Shown: one piece after another, positions 14,025 to 21,231 of the stretch | Layout: each line of letters begins with the position of its first letter | Position numbering within the stretch: the stretch's first letter is position 1 | Origin: a virus | Reading direction: 5' to 3' (one strand) | DNA: 61,359 nt | IMG/VR virus record: IMGVR_UViG_3300044816_000008 | Span: 1 to 61,359 of that record | The notes under the pieces: model-generated | Databases searched by the model: none | What the model was told of the DNA's origin: nothing | What the model saw: the letters and a program-made list of their open reading frames with translations, nothing else | Position numbers and translations under genes: made by a program

Positions 14025-14281
14025 GTAACATTGAAAAGATAGCAGACGCTCTTAACGAGTGGGAAACTGATATCCTCTCAATAGAGGGCGAGTGGGGTAG
14101 GGGTCGTTCCATTGAGCAATTACGAGAAGCGAAAGCTGGATCAGTAGTTATGTTGGACGAGGCACGCGAAGCTCTGGCGGAACTTGCTAAGCTCCAAGCT
14201 AAGCATGATGCTCTGGAGATACACAAAGGGCTACAAAAGCTCCCACCGTTGCAAGCGATTCCGGGGTTCCTTAATGGTTGA
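14021..14281 (+). CDS. Hypothetical helical protein, 86 aa
   Basis: GTG at 14021 with GGGG upstream (TTG at 14018 is possible). Two long amphipathic helices (EKIADALNEWETDIL; LDEAREALAELAKLQAKHDA), probably a coiled-coil hairpin. It overlaps the genes on both sides. Its N-terminus resembles the next small protein (ALNEWETD versus ELRDWRGGTD). Confidence 0.6.
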   Translation: MSNIEKIADALNEWETDILSIEGEWGRGRSIEQLREAKAGSVVMLDEAREALAELAKLQAKHDALEIHKGLQKLPPLQAIPGFLNG

Positions 14282-14426
14282 CATCACTAAACTAATCGAT
14301 GAATTACGCGATTGGCGTGGGGGGACAGATTCCGAATTCCACTTGCGGGTTCGCGCCGCTGATGCTCTCGAAATTCTTCAAGCCAAGATCGATGAACTCA
14401 ACGAGGATAGGGAGCTAGAAGGATAA
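14274..14426 (+). CDS. Small helical protein, 50 aa
   Basis: ATG at 14274 overlaps the previous stop. MVDITKLIDELRDWRGG is followed by a second helix (AADALEILQAKIDELNEDRE). It resembles actinophage small coiled-coil proteins; function unknown. One-base overlap with the next start. Confidence 0.6.
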   Translation: MVDITKLIDELRDWRGGTDSEFHLRVRAADALEILQAKIDELNEDRELEG

Positions 14427-14923
14427 TGACTGACTATCTCAATAGGGTCAAAGAAGCTGCGAACACGGCACGCAACAATGCCGCACAGCTAGAAGCCCGT
14501 CTCAAGGCTCAGATTAAGGCAGAATTGGCTAAGGATGCAACCGCTGTGGATATTGCAGCAGCAGAAGCATTCCGATCCGGCCACTCAAAGACGGCCATTG
14601 GCCGCTATATGGGCACCAAGGATTTCAACACTTATAACGATGCTATCCAGCGCGGACTCCGCTTACTTGGTAACAACGCCCCCAGTGGACTCTCCATTAT
14701 GCATGACGGTAGCGGCTTTTATACCATTGAGCGCGACGGCGAGAAGGCTATGTTCAGTGCGAACTATGTCGACGGTGAGCGCACTATGTTCTTCGCTGAA
14801 ACCCCCCTCTGGGATGAAACGTATTCTGTAAGAAACACCCTCGTTGCAGAACTGGACCAAGTGCAAATTGGTAGCCTCTATAACGAAGTAATGAAGTGGA
14901 TGAAGACACATGAAAAGACTTAG
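14426..14923 (+). CDS. Hypothetical protein with possible HTH, 165 aa
   Basis: Residues 1-45 form a long helix (ARNNAAQLEARLKAQIKAEL). Next comes AEAFRSGHSKTAIGRYMGTK, which has the spacing of a helix-turn-helix. The C-terminal half is beta-rich (GFYTIERDGEKAMFSANYV). DNA binding is plausible from the middle segment only. Confidence 0.6.
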   Translation: MTDYLNRVKEAANTARNNAAQLEARLKAQIKAELAKDATAVDIAAAEAFRSGHSKTAIGRYMGTKDFNTYNDAIQRGLRLLGNNAPSGLSIMHDGSGFYTIERDGEKAMFSANYVDGERTMFFAETPLWDETYSVRNTLVAELDQVQIGSLYNEVMKWMKTHEKT

Positions 14924-15209
14924 TAAGTACGACCTCTATCACGGTTCGCTGTATGCGACTGTGGGTTTTATGGTGGGATCATTGATCGCCATGCCGTTCC
15001 TTATCTCCAACTCTGTTGAGCTCGGAGAACAGAAAGCCCATACTCAGGCGTGTGCTTCGCAGTCCTATGCCTACTCGCAGGCTACGCACCACACGGCGCT
15101 TGCGGGTTCCGCGTATGTTGATAGCGATTACACTACGGCGCAGGTTGAAATCGACAACGCCCAGAACTGGTTGGATAAGGCCGAGAAGATTGAGTGTAAT
15201 AAGCCATGA
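14910..15209 (+). CDS. Single-pass membrane protein, 99 aa
   Basis: A hydrophobic helix at about residues 14-33 (ATVGFMVGSLIAMPFLIS) follows a short basic N-terminus. The rest is an Ala/His/Tyr-rich helical outer or inner domain with two Cys. Could be an N-in membrane anchor. Overlaps its neighbours by 14 and 4 bases. Confidence 0.65.
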   Translation: MKRLSKYDLYHGSLYATVGFMVGSLIAMPFLISNSVELGEQKAHTQACASQSYAYSQATHHTALAGSAYVDSDYTTAQVEIDNAQNWLDKAEKIECNKP

Positions 15210-15412
15210 CTACACAACGAGAGTTTGCAGATAGAGTCCGACCCTGTGATCTTACGGAGAGTCCGGGATTAAGCCTTCATTTTGTTCCGACAAGTTGGGG
15301 TAGTGAAAGCTTTGTTGTGGTGGAGGCTATTCGTGACGAGAAAACTATAATGCAATTCGTCTTCTCTCGCAAGGAGTGGCGTAAGGTCAAAAGGGGAATG
15401 GGGCGCTGGTGA
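15206..15412 (+). CDS. Hypothetical protein, 68 aa
   Basis: ATGA coupling to the membrane protein. A strand-rich middle (SESFVVVEAIRDEKTIMQFV) and a basic end (RKEWRKVKRGMGRW). No family recognised. Confidence 0.6.
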   Translation: MTTQREFADRVRPCDLTESPGLSLHFVPTSWGSESFVVVEAIRDEKTIMQFVFSRKEWRKVKRGMGRW

Positions 15413-15579
15413 GAACTAAGCATGCTCGGAAGATTCGGGCCGGTATCTTGATGGCCCGACAGGTCCAGCAGAAAGAACGCTTAGGGAATGTCTATAGGGA
15501 TGAGTCATTATTTTCTCGTGCGTATTATCACACCATTAAGAATTGGCCTAAGAATAAGGTGGGGTTTAGACATGATTAA
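15409..15579 (+). CDS. Small basic protein, 56 aa
   Basis: GTG start overlapping the previous stop. VRTKHARKIRAGILMARQVQ is strongly basic and helical, and the C-terminus is also basic (YHTIKNWPKNKVGFRHD). Nucleic-acid contact is possible. It overlaps the next ATG by 8 bases. Confidence 0.5.
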   Translation: MRTKHARKIRAGILMARQVQQKERLGNVYRDESLFSRAYYHTIKNWPKNKVGFRHD

Positions 15580-15652
15580 GTTCTTCACGGTTGTGGGCTA
15601 TATCCTCATTGTCGTCGGTCTAATCCTCTTGGTTATCGGGGCAGTATTGTGA
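15572..15652 (+). CDS. 26-residue membrane peptide
   Basis: MIKFFTVVGYILIVVGLILL, ending VIGAVL. A single hydrophobic helix with one Lys at the start. It lies in a tight run of overlapping genes, which supports its reality. The role could be membrane perturbation or anchoring. Confidence 0.5.
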   Translation: MIKFFTVVGYILIVVGLILLVIGAVL

Positions 15653-15780
15653 CGAGCACCCTGCAAATATTCCTACTCTTCTTGATCCGCTATAAGGTGA
15701 TTCCTTTTATCGGTCCCGCCTTAATCGGTGGAGCTCTCGGTGGGGGTATTGTTCTTCTAAGTAGAAAGCTAAGGAAATGA
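15649..15780 (+). CDS. 43-residue membrane protein, Gly-rich
   Basis: GTG start overlapping the previous stop. Hydrophobic throughout with a small Gly-rich stretch (GPALIGGALGGGIVLLS) and a basic end (RKLRK). Probably one or two membrane passes. Confidence 0.5.
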   Translation: MTSTLQIFLLFLIRYKVIPFIGPALIGGALGGGIVLLSRKLRK

Positions 15781-15986
15781 AGCATTGGATTCGCACATGG
15801 GGACGTTCTCTCAGTCTCGAAGATCAGCTTAGGTTTGAAAAGCGTAAGCGACAAGCTGCGGAAGATTATGCGCTACTTGCTGGTCAGACAGCGGAGAACT
15901 TTAAGAACACTCTGGACTCGACGCTAGCCTTGTTAGTAGAGGCACGCGCAGAGCAGTGTAAGTGTGGAGGTCAGGCTCATGGCTGA
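15777..15986 (+). CDS. Hypothetical coiled-coil protein, 69 aa
   Basis: ATGA coupling. A long basic-to-acidic helix (EDQLRFEKRKRQAAEDYALL) ends in a C-x-C-GG motif (QCKCGGQAHG). It follows two membrane peptides in the same message. Function unknown. Confidence 0.6.
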   Translation: MKHWIRTWGRSLSLEDQLRFEKRKRQAAEDYALLAGQTAENFKNTLDSTLALLVEARAEQCKCGGQAHG

Positions 15987-16140
15987 CGAGAAGATTAATT
16001 ATCAAGCTATCGCGAACGAGTTACGGATTGGTTACTCGACCCCGAGTGCATATTCGATGTCACCTGCTGAGTATATGGTGACATTGGGTATCCACGAACT
16101 AGCGAACGCTATTGAGAGAGTGGGCCGCGCGCAGGATTAG
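15979..16140 (+). CDS. Hypothetical protein, 53 aa
   Basis: ATG at 15979 overlaps the previous stop and has GGAGG 13 bases upstream. MADEKINYQAIANELRIGYS continues with a helix (IHELANAIERVGRAQD). Not recognised. Last gene before a new promoter. Confidence 0.55.
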   Translation: MADEKINYQAIANELRIGYSTPSAYSMSPAEYMVTLGIHELANAIERVGRAQD

Positions 16141-16143
16141 GGC

Positions 16144-16172
16144 TTGCGAATGTCCTACCAATCGGGTAGACT
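16144..16172 (+). promoter_or_regulatory. Sigma70-like promoter
   Basis: TTGCGA (16144-16149), 17 bases, TAGACT (16167-16172). It lies just after the stop of the previous gene and before the small Cys protein, the structured region and tRNA-Gln. Confidence 0.5.
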
Positions 16173-16206
16173 AGAATCTTCAACTGCAACAAAGAGGACG
16201 CGAAAA

Positions 16207-16293
16207 TTGGATCAAGAAACTGAAGAAGTAGTAGACGGATTTGTCTGTCTCATCGACCCGAGCGATGCTACAATTTGCGAAGCTTGCTCATAA
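16207..16293 (+). CDS. 28-residue acidic peptide with three Cys
   Basis: TTG start with GAGGA upstream. LDQETEEVVDGFVCLIDPSD ends in TICEACS. The ending C-x-x-C plus an earlier Cys could bind a metal. It is the only ORF in this interval with a ribosome site; a very short gene, so confidence is modest. Confidence 0.4.
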   Translation: MDQETEEVVDGFVCLIDPSDATICEACS

Positions 16294-16324
16294 GCTCACC
16301 TTAGGATGGGTGAATCGGTGAACA

Positions 16325-16430
16325 AGGGCTTGTAGTAGCCGTCCCGTAATCCTGAAGCCCTGCGGCCTGATAAAAAAGGGCCAAGACCCACGACCCGGAC
16401 TCCGGGCGGTTGTAGCAGTTTAGGCGGGAC
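16325..16430 (+). ncRNA. Structured intergenic segment, possible RNA with pseudoknot
   Basis: AGGGCTT (16325-16331) pairs with AAGCCCT (16355-16361). The loop contains GTCCCG (16341-16346), whose exact complement CGGGAC lies downstream at 16425-16430, which would make a pseudoknot. Between them CCCGG-ACT-CCGGG forms a small hairpin. It lies between a promoter and tRNA-Gln. No known RNA family recognised and no tRNA fold fits. Confidence 0.35.
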
Positions 16431-16444
16431 ACATAATTAAATAA

Positions 16445-16518
16445 TCCTGAGTGCTGTACTGGCATTGGCGACAAGGCTCTGAACCTTGTTTTTGTGGGTT
16501 CGATTCCTACCTCAGGAG
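16445..16518 (+). tRNA. tRNA-Gln (anticodon CTG)
   Basis: The acceptor stem TCCTGAG/CTCAGGA is perfect, the anticodon stem CAAGG/CCTTG holds loop CTCTGAA, and the T arm is GTGGG-TTCGATT-CCTAC. 74 bases without an encoded CCA. Reads CAG codons. Confidence 0.9.
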
Positions 16519-16543
16519 CTCTTACGTAAAGCTGGGAGGCATA

Positions 16544-16834
16544 ATGACGATGGTCGACTCCGATCTGGAGCTCATTCTGCTGGAAGACATTGCCACTGAG
16601 AAGATGTGCGAGTCCAAGCACCACCCTCTCGGTCAATACGGGCATAGGGACAGTGACTTAGTGTACGTCCGGTTCCCGACCTGCCTCTGTGCCGAAATCG
16701 GTGTGACTATTCGATGCCGAGCGTGGATTGAAACTACCAAACTTTCCAATTACTGGATGTGCGCTACATGCGGAACGTCTCAAGTGAAAACCTCCGAGTG
16801 GTATAGGGAACTTGGTCCGGTAGAGAAGGCTTAA
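16544..16834 (+). CDS. Cysteine-rich protein, possible zinc binding, 96 aa
   Basis: ATG at 16544 with GGGAGG upstream; the longer reading would run through tRNA-Gln. MTMVDSDLELILLEDIATEK is followed by C-x(3)-H-H, TCLCAEIG, and WMCATCGTS. The last C-x-x-C with the earlier pair could form a zinc ribbon. Resembles small actinophage zinc-finger proteins. A terminator follows. Confidence 0.7.
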   Translation: MTMVDSDLELILLEDIATEKMCESKHHPLGQYGHRDSDLVYVRFPTCLCAEIGVTIRCRAWIETTKLSNYWMCATCGTSQVKTSEWYRELGPVEKA

Positions 16835-16838
16835 TGGA

Positions 16839-16873
16839 TAAACCTTAGTATGGAGTTTGTATACTAAGGTTTA
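16839..16873 (+). terminator. Perfect 13-bp hairpin
   Basis: TAAACCTTAGTAT (16839-16851) pairs exactly with ATACTAAGGTTTA (16861-16873) around a 9-base loop. It starts four bases after the stop of the previous gene. AT-rich with no long T-tract, so it is either a weak terminator or an operator-like palindrome before the next gene. Confidence 0.55.
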
Positions 16874-16900
16874 GATTTGACACGAGGGAGTAAAAGCGGT

Positions 16901-17068
16901 ATGATTGTCAGACGCAAAGAAGGCGTGTACGCAGTACAGCTTGTCAATGAACGCCAGAATTCTAAGGTAGCTATCACGTTGCAGGACCAACGCTTTGAGG
17001 TCCCGTCGAGTATTGCCGAGGATATTGCGGCAGCTATCGAAGAAGTAATCTATGCTAGAGGAACGTAA
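16901..17068 (+). CDS. Hypothetical protein, 55 aa
   Basis: ATG at 16901 with GGGAG upstream; a TTG at 16877 is the alternative. Three strands (VRRKEGVYAVQLV, KVAITLQDQRFEV) then a helix (SIAEDIAAAIEEVIYA). Coupled to the next gene by TAATG. Function unknown. Confidence 0.6.
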   Translation: MIVRRKEGVYAVQLVNERQNSKVAITLQDQRFEVPSSIAEDIAAAIEEVIYARGT

Positions 17069-17232
17069 TGGATATTAGGATTACGATTACACAGTCAAGT
17101 CACTTCCCAAACGAGGATCGCTTGGCGCTGGCTGATCGTTACGACGAACGCGGCGCATACGCAATCGATCGCCGCGACCGGGATGCCTACTATGCAGAAG
17201 CTGACCGTATTCGGCGTGAGGAATTGCGATAA
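17068..17232 (+). CDS. Hypothetical protein, 54 aa, Arg/Asp/Tyr-rich
   Basis: Starts and ends at TAATG junctions. MDIRITITQSSHFPNEDRLA continues to a highly charged helix (RRDRDAYYAEADRIRREELR). Probably a small charged coiled coil. Not recognised. Confidence 0.6.
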   Translation: MDIRITITQSSHFPNEDRLALADRYDERGAYAIDRRDRDAYYAEADRIRREELR

Positions 17233-17477
17233 TGACTGAACGTATCATCAATACCACCGGTCAAGGCGGTCAGAGGATCAACTCAAACCGTCAGGGACGC
17301 CCCACGAGGGCTGAACGTGAACAACTCTATGCCCAAATGTGGTACTACTACGTTAAGGGCTACAGCGACCTGCGTATAGCCGAAGAAGTGGGCGTGTGTG
17401 ACAGGACCGTTCGTCGGTGGAGGTTCCGCGAGCATCTTCAGAACGTTTATGGTCGATTCCCCACGTATGGAGGCTGA
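17232..17477 (+). CDS. Helix-turn-helix protein, 81 aa
   Basis: Residues 32-72 form a HTH: AQMWYYYVKGYSDLRIAEEV then GVCDRTVRRWR. The pattern matches resolvase/Hin-type HTH domains that read DNA or regulate transcription. The N-terminus is Gly/Gln-rich and probably disordered. Coupled to the gene before. Candidate regulator of the replication block. Confidence 0.75.
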   Translation: MTERIINTTGQGGQRINSNRQGRPTRAEREQLYAQMWYYYVKGYSDLRIAEEVGVCDRTVRRWRFREHLQNVYGRFPTYGG

Positions 17478-17479
17478 GC

Positions 17480-17611
17480 GTGACTATCACCATTAAGGCC
17501 GAGTGTCATATTTGTGGATGGTATTTTGTCAACTACGACAATAGGTCTTATCCGGACGTAGTACGTAAGATGGATGAACATATGGAAACGGAGCATCCCA
17601 ATTATGACTAA
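17480..17611 (+). CDS. C2H2-type mini zinc finger, 43 aa
   Basis: GTG start with GGAGG upstream. CHICGWYF at residues 9-16 and H-M-x-x-x-H near the end give a C-x-x-C ... H-x(4)-H finger. Small nucleic-acid or protein binding unit. ATGA coupling to the next gene. Confidence 0.65.
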   Translation: MTITIKAECHICGWYFVNYDNRSYPDVVRKMDEHMETEHPNYD

Positions 17612-17780
17612 CGGACCCGCTCCGCTACAACAGCGTGATGCTTACTGGCAGGGGCGTATTGACCTCATGCAAAAGATACACCTAAAGGAAATCCAGCTAA
17701 CTAAGGCCCAGACCCTTAGACAAGTAATCAATCTTCTAATTGGTGTAGCTAACAGTTATGAGAAGTACTATGGAGATTGA
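17604..17780 (+). CDS. Hypothetical protein, 58 aa
   Basis: ATG at 17604 overlaps the previous stop. MTNGPAPLQQRDAYWQGRID is followed by one long helix ending ANSYEKYYGD. Not recognised. Confidence 0.6.
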   Translation: MTNGPAPLQQRDAYWQGRIDLMQKIHLKEIQLTKAQTLRQVINLLIGVANSYEKYYGD

Positions 17781-17922
17781 GTACACCCAAACGATATCAC
17801 CCTATACGCATTGGACTTGCCCTGATTGTGGTGCGCTGGTTGGCAATCAAGCTCAGCACACCCTCTGGCATAATGACCTCGTTAAGGCTTTTGAGGAAGT
17901 ACTCAAGCTAGTAGGTGGATAA
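17770..17922 (+). CDS. Zinc-finger-like protein, 50 aa
   Basis: MEIEYTQTISPYTHWTCPDC with C-x-x-C followed by H-x(3)-H (QHTLWH) makes a C2H2 finger, then a C-terminal helix. Overlaps the preceding gene by 11 bases and the next ATG by one base. Confidence 0.6.
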   Translation: MEIEYTQTISPYTHWTCPDCGALVGNQAQHTLWHNDLVKAFEEVLKLVGG

Positions 17923-18041
17923 TGGACACCAACGAGTGGATTCATTCCTTGAACGCTAAAGCATGGGCATTGTGGCTTGGTTGGTATTTTATTGAAAAGG
18001 ATTTAGATGAGAGCATTACCTCAAACGGAGAAGATTCTTAA
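17922..18041 (+). CDS. 39-residue hypothetical protein
   Basis: MDTNEWIHSLNAKAWALWLG continues WYFIEKDLDESITSNGEDS. Trp-rich helix and acidic end. It overlaps the HTH gene by 35 bases, so it may act mainly in coupling; a modest call. Confidence 0.45.
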   Translation: MDTNEWIHSLNAKAWALWLGWYFIEKDLDESITSNGEDS

Positions 18042-18690
18042 GCTAGCGGCTTCGGGACATACTGTCGCTGAAGCTGCTCAGGAAACTGGCCTTAAGTCAG
18101 GAAACTTGCGGCGTTGGGCTTCTCGTCATGGTGTCATTTTTGTACAAGATGAGAGACATCTGATTCCAGAAGAGAAAAAGGCGCGTATTGCTGAACTTGC
18201 AGAGGCGGGTTATAGCAAGCGCCAAGCAGAGCGAGAGCTCGGTGTGGGACACGGGAGTCTGACATTACACGCGGAGAAGTCTGGGATTATTTTTTCTCAG
18301 GCATTCGGACCGGGTTCAAGGCTGAAGAATGCGCACTCACCTTGGTATGAAAATTATGCTGAGGTTATTCGTCTGAGTAAGCTGAATTATTCACGGCAAC
18401 GTATTGCTCGCATCACGGGCGTTTCAATTAGAACCGTTGAACGTTATCGTGCTATGGAAAATCTTTCTAAGCCAGCCAAGCCCTCACCCACCGAAGAGCA
18501 GCTTGCGGAAATGAAGCGATGGCTTGATGATGGCGCAAGCTATGCAGAGACGGGTCGTACTGTAGGATACAGTGGCACGGCGGTCCAAAGGTATTTTCCC
18601 GGACACGGCATGAGTGCGCAAGAGCGTGGACAAATGGCTAACGCAATACGTCGAGCGAATCAGAAGATGAAGAGGCTGGGACTTGAATGA
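18007..18690 (+). CDS. Tandem helix-turn-helix DNA-binding protein, 227 aa
   Basis: Four HTH-like units follow one another: ASGHTVAEAAQETGLKSGNL (about 15-35), AEAGYSKRQAERELGVGHGS (about 66-86), KLNYSRQRIARITGVSIRTV (about 125-145) and DDGASYAETGRTVGYSGTAV (about 173-193). Each ends in a short recognition helix. It has no catalytic domain. A string of HTH units suggests binding to a repeated or long DNA site, for example at an origin or promoters. It overlaps the helicase gene by 8 bases. Confidence 0.75.
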   Translation: MRALPQTEKILKLAASGHTVAEAAQETGLKSGNLRRWASRHGVIFVQDERHLIPEEKKARIAELAEAGYSKRQAERELGVGHGSLTLHAEKSGIIFSQAFGPGSRLKNAHSPWYENYAEVIRLSKLNYSRQRIARITGVSIRTVERYRAMENLSKPAKPSPTEEQLAEMKRWLDDGASYAETGRTVGYSGTAVQRYFPGHGMSAQERGQMANAIRRANQKMKRLGLE

Positions 18691-20098
18691 CCGACAAACT
18701 CCCCTTCCCTATCAGGAACACGATATTCGGGAAATCATTAAGCATGATGGCTCAGCGCTCATCGTTTCATCTGTGGGTGGACGAAAGACTCTTGTCGCAG
18801 TCGAAGTGGGTGTCCGAATGCGACCCGGTGCTATCATGGTCATTTGCCCAAGAAATACCATTCCGTCGTGGGCCGAAACGATTCTCCGGCAGGACCCAGA
18901 CGCCAAGATCGCTCGACTAGATTCCAGCAAGAAGGGTAAGACTGCCCTTGCTAATTTGACATGGGGTCAAGAGGGCTGGTACATCTGTACGCCCCAGTGG
19001 TTCGCTTTGAGGAAATGGAACACTGTCGTTCCTGACCTTGCAATTTTTGATGAGATTCACACGGCGTGTAACTACACGAATCGTTCTCGTGCCGCTATGC
19101 ATCAGCTACAGGCGAAGCGTAGGATCGGCATGAGTGGTACCCCACTGCGTAACAAGTGGGAGAATATCTGGGCATTGATCCGGTGGATTTGGCCGCACCT
19201 TATGACCGAAACCTATTGGATTTGGCGACGCAAGCAGGACGGTAAGTACGATCCCTTCGCCCTCCAGAACTGGAAGGTTACAGGAGAAAAGAATCCGGGG
19301 CAGCTTGTCAATAGCTTGCCGTGCTACATCCAGCACCTTCAGCGCGAACGGTGCTGTGACTTTCACCCCAATGGGTTCCTTGACCTTGACGAACCGACCA
19401 TGTACGTCAACAAGATCGAGCTTAGTCTTAAGCAGAAGATTTTCTACAAGCAGATGGAGAAGGACTATGTGGCCTGGCTTACAACCCCTGACAGTAACGG
19501 AAAGCTTCCCATCGTTGCATCGCTACCCATCGTGGCCCGTGGTATGTTACGAACCTGTTCCCTCGCTCTACCCTCCATCGATGCCGCAACGGGAAAGCTC
19601 TACTTCGAAGACAGGTGCGAAAGCCCCAAGCTCGACGCAGAGAACGGACTCCTAGCCACACTAGCCAAGCTTGACGGATCACCAGTTATCGTATATACTC
19701 ACGATAAGCGGTTCACTAAGGTTTTGGTCAAGCGAATTACCAAGGCTGGCTATCGTACTGTTGAGTGGTCCGGCGACGTGTCGGAGGCTAAGCGTAAGGT
19801 AATCAAGGAAGCTTTCATTAAGGGAGAAATAGATGTCCTCGTGGCGGTTATCGGTGCAATCAGTACCGGCACAGATGGTATTCAGTACGCCAGTAACACA
19901 GAGCTATGGATATCAGAATCCGACGACGGAACGGACAATGAGCAGGGTCGAGGGCGCTTGGATCGCCCCGGACAGCGCACTCAGGTTCTACGCATTTATT
20001 TCAGGGGAGTGGGTACTATGGATGAAGGTATAACGTCCAAGCAAATCCAAGAAGCCCTAGCTCGCAATAAGTCACTGAGGAAGAGACAAAAAATATGA
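18683..20098 (+). CDS. SNF2-like superfamily 2 helicase/ATPase
   Basis: TTG start with AGAGG upstream; 471 residues. Motifs in order: PYQEHD near the start, Walker A-like SSVGGRKT (29-36, GGRKT in place of GxGKT), FDEIH (motif II, about 118-122), MSGTPLRNKWENIWAL (motif III), IVYTHDKR and WSGDVSEAKR in the C-terminal lobe, and EQGRGRLDRPGQ (motif VI). It acts as an ATP-driven DNA translocase or helicase in replication or recombination. Actinophages carry it beside MazG and recombination genes, as here. Confidence 0.9.
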   Translation: MNDRQTPLPYQEHDIREIIKHDGSALIVSSVGGRKTLVAVEVGVRMRPGAIMVICPRNTIPSWAETILRQDPDAKIARLDSSKKGKTALANLTWGQEGWYICTPQWFALRKWNTVVPDLAIFDEIHTACNYTNRSRAAMHQLQAKRRIGMSGTPLRNKWENIWALIRWIWPHLMTETYWIWRRKQDGKYDPFALQNWKVTGEKNPGQLVNSLPCYIQHLQRERCCDFHPNGFLDLDEPTMYVNKIELSLKQKIFYKQMEKDYVAWLTTPDSNGKLPIVASLPIVARGMLRTCSLALPSIDAATGKLYFEDRCESPKLDAENGLLATLAKLDGSPVIVYTHDKRFTKVLVKRITKAGYRTVEWSGDVSEAKRKVIKEAFIKGEIDVLVAVIGAISTGTDGIQYASNTELWISESDDGTDNEQGRGRLDRPGQRTQVLRIYFRGVGTMDEGITSKQIQEALARNKSLRKRQKI

Positions 20099-20469
20099 TC
20101 TATGAACTAGCTGAAAGTGCTGTAGCAGAAGACGTTTGGTCCGAGAAGAAGCGCCAGATCGAGAAGTGGGGCATTCAGTCTCACCCTGATGGTACCGGAC
20201 CTAAGTTTCATCCTCTTGGTCGCGGAGAAGACCTTACATATAGCGAACTGGCCGACCTCTATAAGGCAGAGTTTGAGGTAACACACCTCGACAAGCTTGA
20301 GACATGGGCAGACATTCTCCTAGAGGAAGTTTTTGAAGCCTTGGCTGAGAGTAATCCCGTGAATCTTTACGCCGAACTTTATCAGGTTGCTGCTGTAACA
20401 GAGTCATGGATGCGAGACATCTTAATGCACATGGATCAAAGGATGGATGGAAATGCCACTAGCAGTTGA
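20095..20469 (+). CDS. MazG-like nucleotide pyrophosphohydrolase
   Basis: A 124-residue protein. KKRQIEKWGIQSHPDGTGP near the N-terminus and the helix pair WADILLEEVFEALAES...YAELYQVAAVTESWM carry the E-E-x-x-E and E-x(2)-Q acidic pattern of all-alpha NTP pyrophosphatases. It likely hydrolyses (d)NTPs to monophosphates to shape the nucleotide pool. ATGA coupling to the helicase. A second, unrelated pyrophosphohydrolase spans the genome join. Confidence 0.8.
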   Translation: MIYELAESAVAEDVWSEKKRQIEKWGIQSHPDGTGPKFHPLGRGEDLTYSELADLYKAEFEVTHLDKLETWADILLEEVFEALAESNPVNLYAELYQVAAVTESWMRDILMHMDQRMDGNATSS

Positions 20470-20719
20470 AATCAATATCAACGGCGTTTCAATTAGCGAA
20501 ATCTATATCGGTCGTCTAGAAGGTGGTACAAGTCCAGACGACGAGAATACCTACAAGGTTCTTTATAATCCTACACGCGGCATGTCCAATGCGCACTACG
20601 GTATTCCCCGTGGAGACTGGCACAATGGCGTGAGCTTTACACATCGATACGGTGATGGTGCCGAGATTTGTGCGATGAAAGCTATCGCCGCACTACAGGA
20701 AGCGGGCGCTCTTAAGTGA
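20447..20719 (+). CDS. Hypothetical protein, 90 aa
   Basis: ATG at 20447 (or 20453). Strand-rich N-terminus (AVEININGVSISEIYIGRLE), then YKVLYNP and a C-terminal helix (EICAMKAIAALQEAGALK). Common small protein next to actinophage replication genes; no role known to me. Confidence 0.65.
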   Translation: MEMPLAVEININGVSISEIYIGRLEGGTSPDDENTYKVLYNPTRGMSNAHYGIPRGDWHNGVSFTHRYGDGAEICAMKAIAALQEAGALK

Positions 20720-21231
20720 GCGATGAGCCCGAGCGCTGTCGTCAGGGTCACATTCGTACGCCTGAGTCAACTATGTATGAACGCCTAAAGAATGGGAAGA
20801 TTCGTAGGCGCTGTCGCACGTGTAGGAACTTGCGCAACAACAAGTCGCACACCAATAGCGATCAGATCATTATCGGTGGCACGCACCTACTCGACAGGAC
20901 CATGTACGATAAGTCCTCGCTCACTATTGACGATCATATCAAACTTATTAAGTTTGACAAAGCATTGGATTTGATAGATACTAAGTGTAAGGGAAACCCC
21001 GCCAGCTTTGTTGACTGGGACGCATCAGAGGATGATGTCAGTCAGGTTCCTTCGCCCGAGTACGCGGAGGAAATGTGTAAGGGTTGCCCAGTCTTTGAAC
21101 TGTGTGACAAGGCAGCAAAGGTAGCGCCCCCGGCGTGGGGAGTCCGCGCTGGTAAGGTCTACATCTTCGGTAATTTATTTGATAAGGGAGAATATAACGG
21201 TGACAACAACAGCACCAGCAACACCCGCTAA
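20716..21231 (+). CDS. WhiB-family iron-sulfur transcription factor, N-terminally extended
   Basis: GTG start overlapping the previous stop; 171 residues. Residues about 90-150 give the WhiB pattern: TKCKGN, then EEMCKGCPVFELCDKAAKV and WGVRAG in the place of the usual GVWGG turn. Four Cys can hold a [4Fe-4S] cluster. An N-terminal segment has CRQGH ... CRTC, which could be a separate zinc knuckle. WhiB proteins are limited to actinobacteria and their phages, so this points to the host. It may redirect host sigma factor use or block host WhiB partners. Confidence 0.85.
   Translation: MSDEPERCRQGHIRTPESTMYERLKNGKIRRRCRTCRNLRNNKSHTNSDQIIIGGTHLLDRTMYDKSSLTIDDHIKLIKFDKALDLIDTKCKGNPASFVDWDASEDDVSQVPSPEYAEEMCKGCPVFELCDKAAKVAPPAWGVRAGKVYIFGNLFDKGEYNGDNNSTSNTR

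Noticed and set aside
16451-16543. Longer N-terminus for the Cys-rich gene at 16544
   Set aside because: It would be translated from tRNA-Gln; the ATG at 16544 has its own GGGAGG site.
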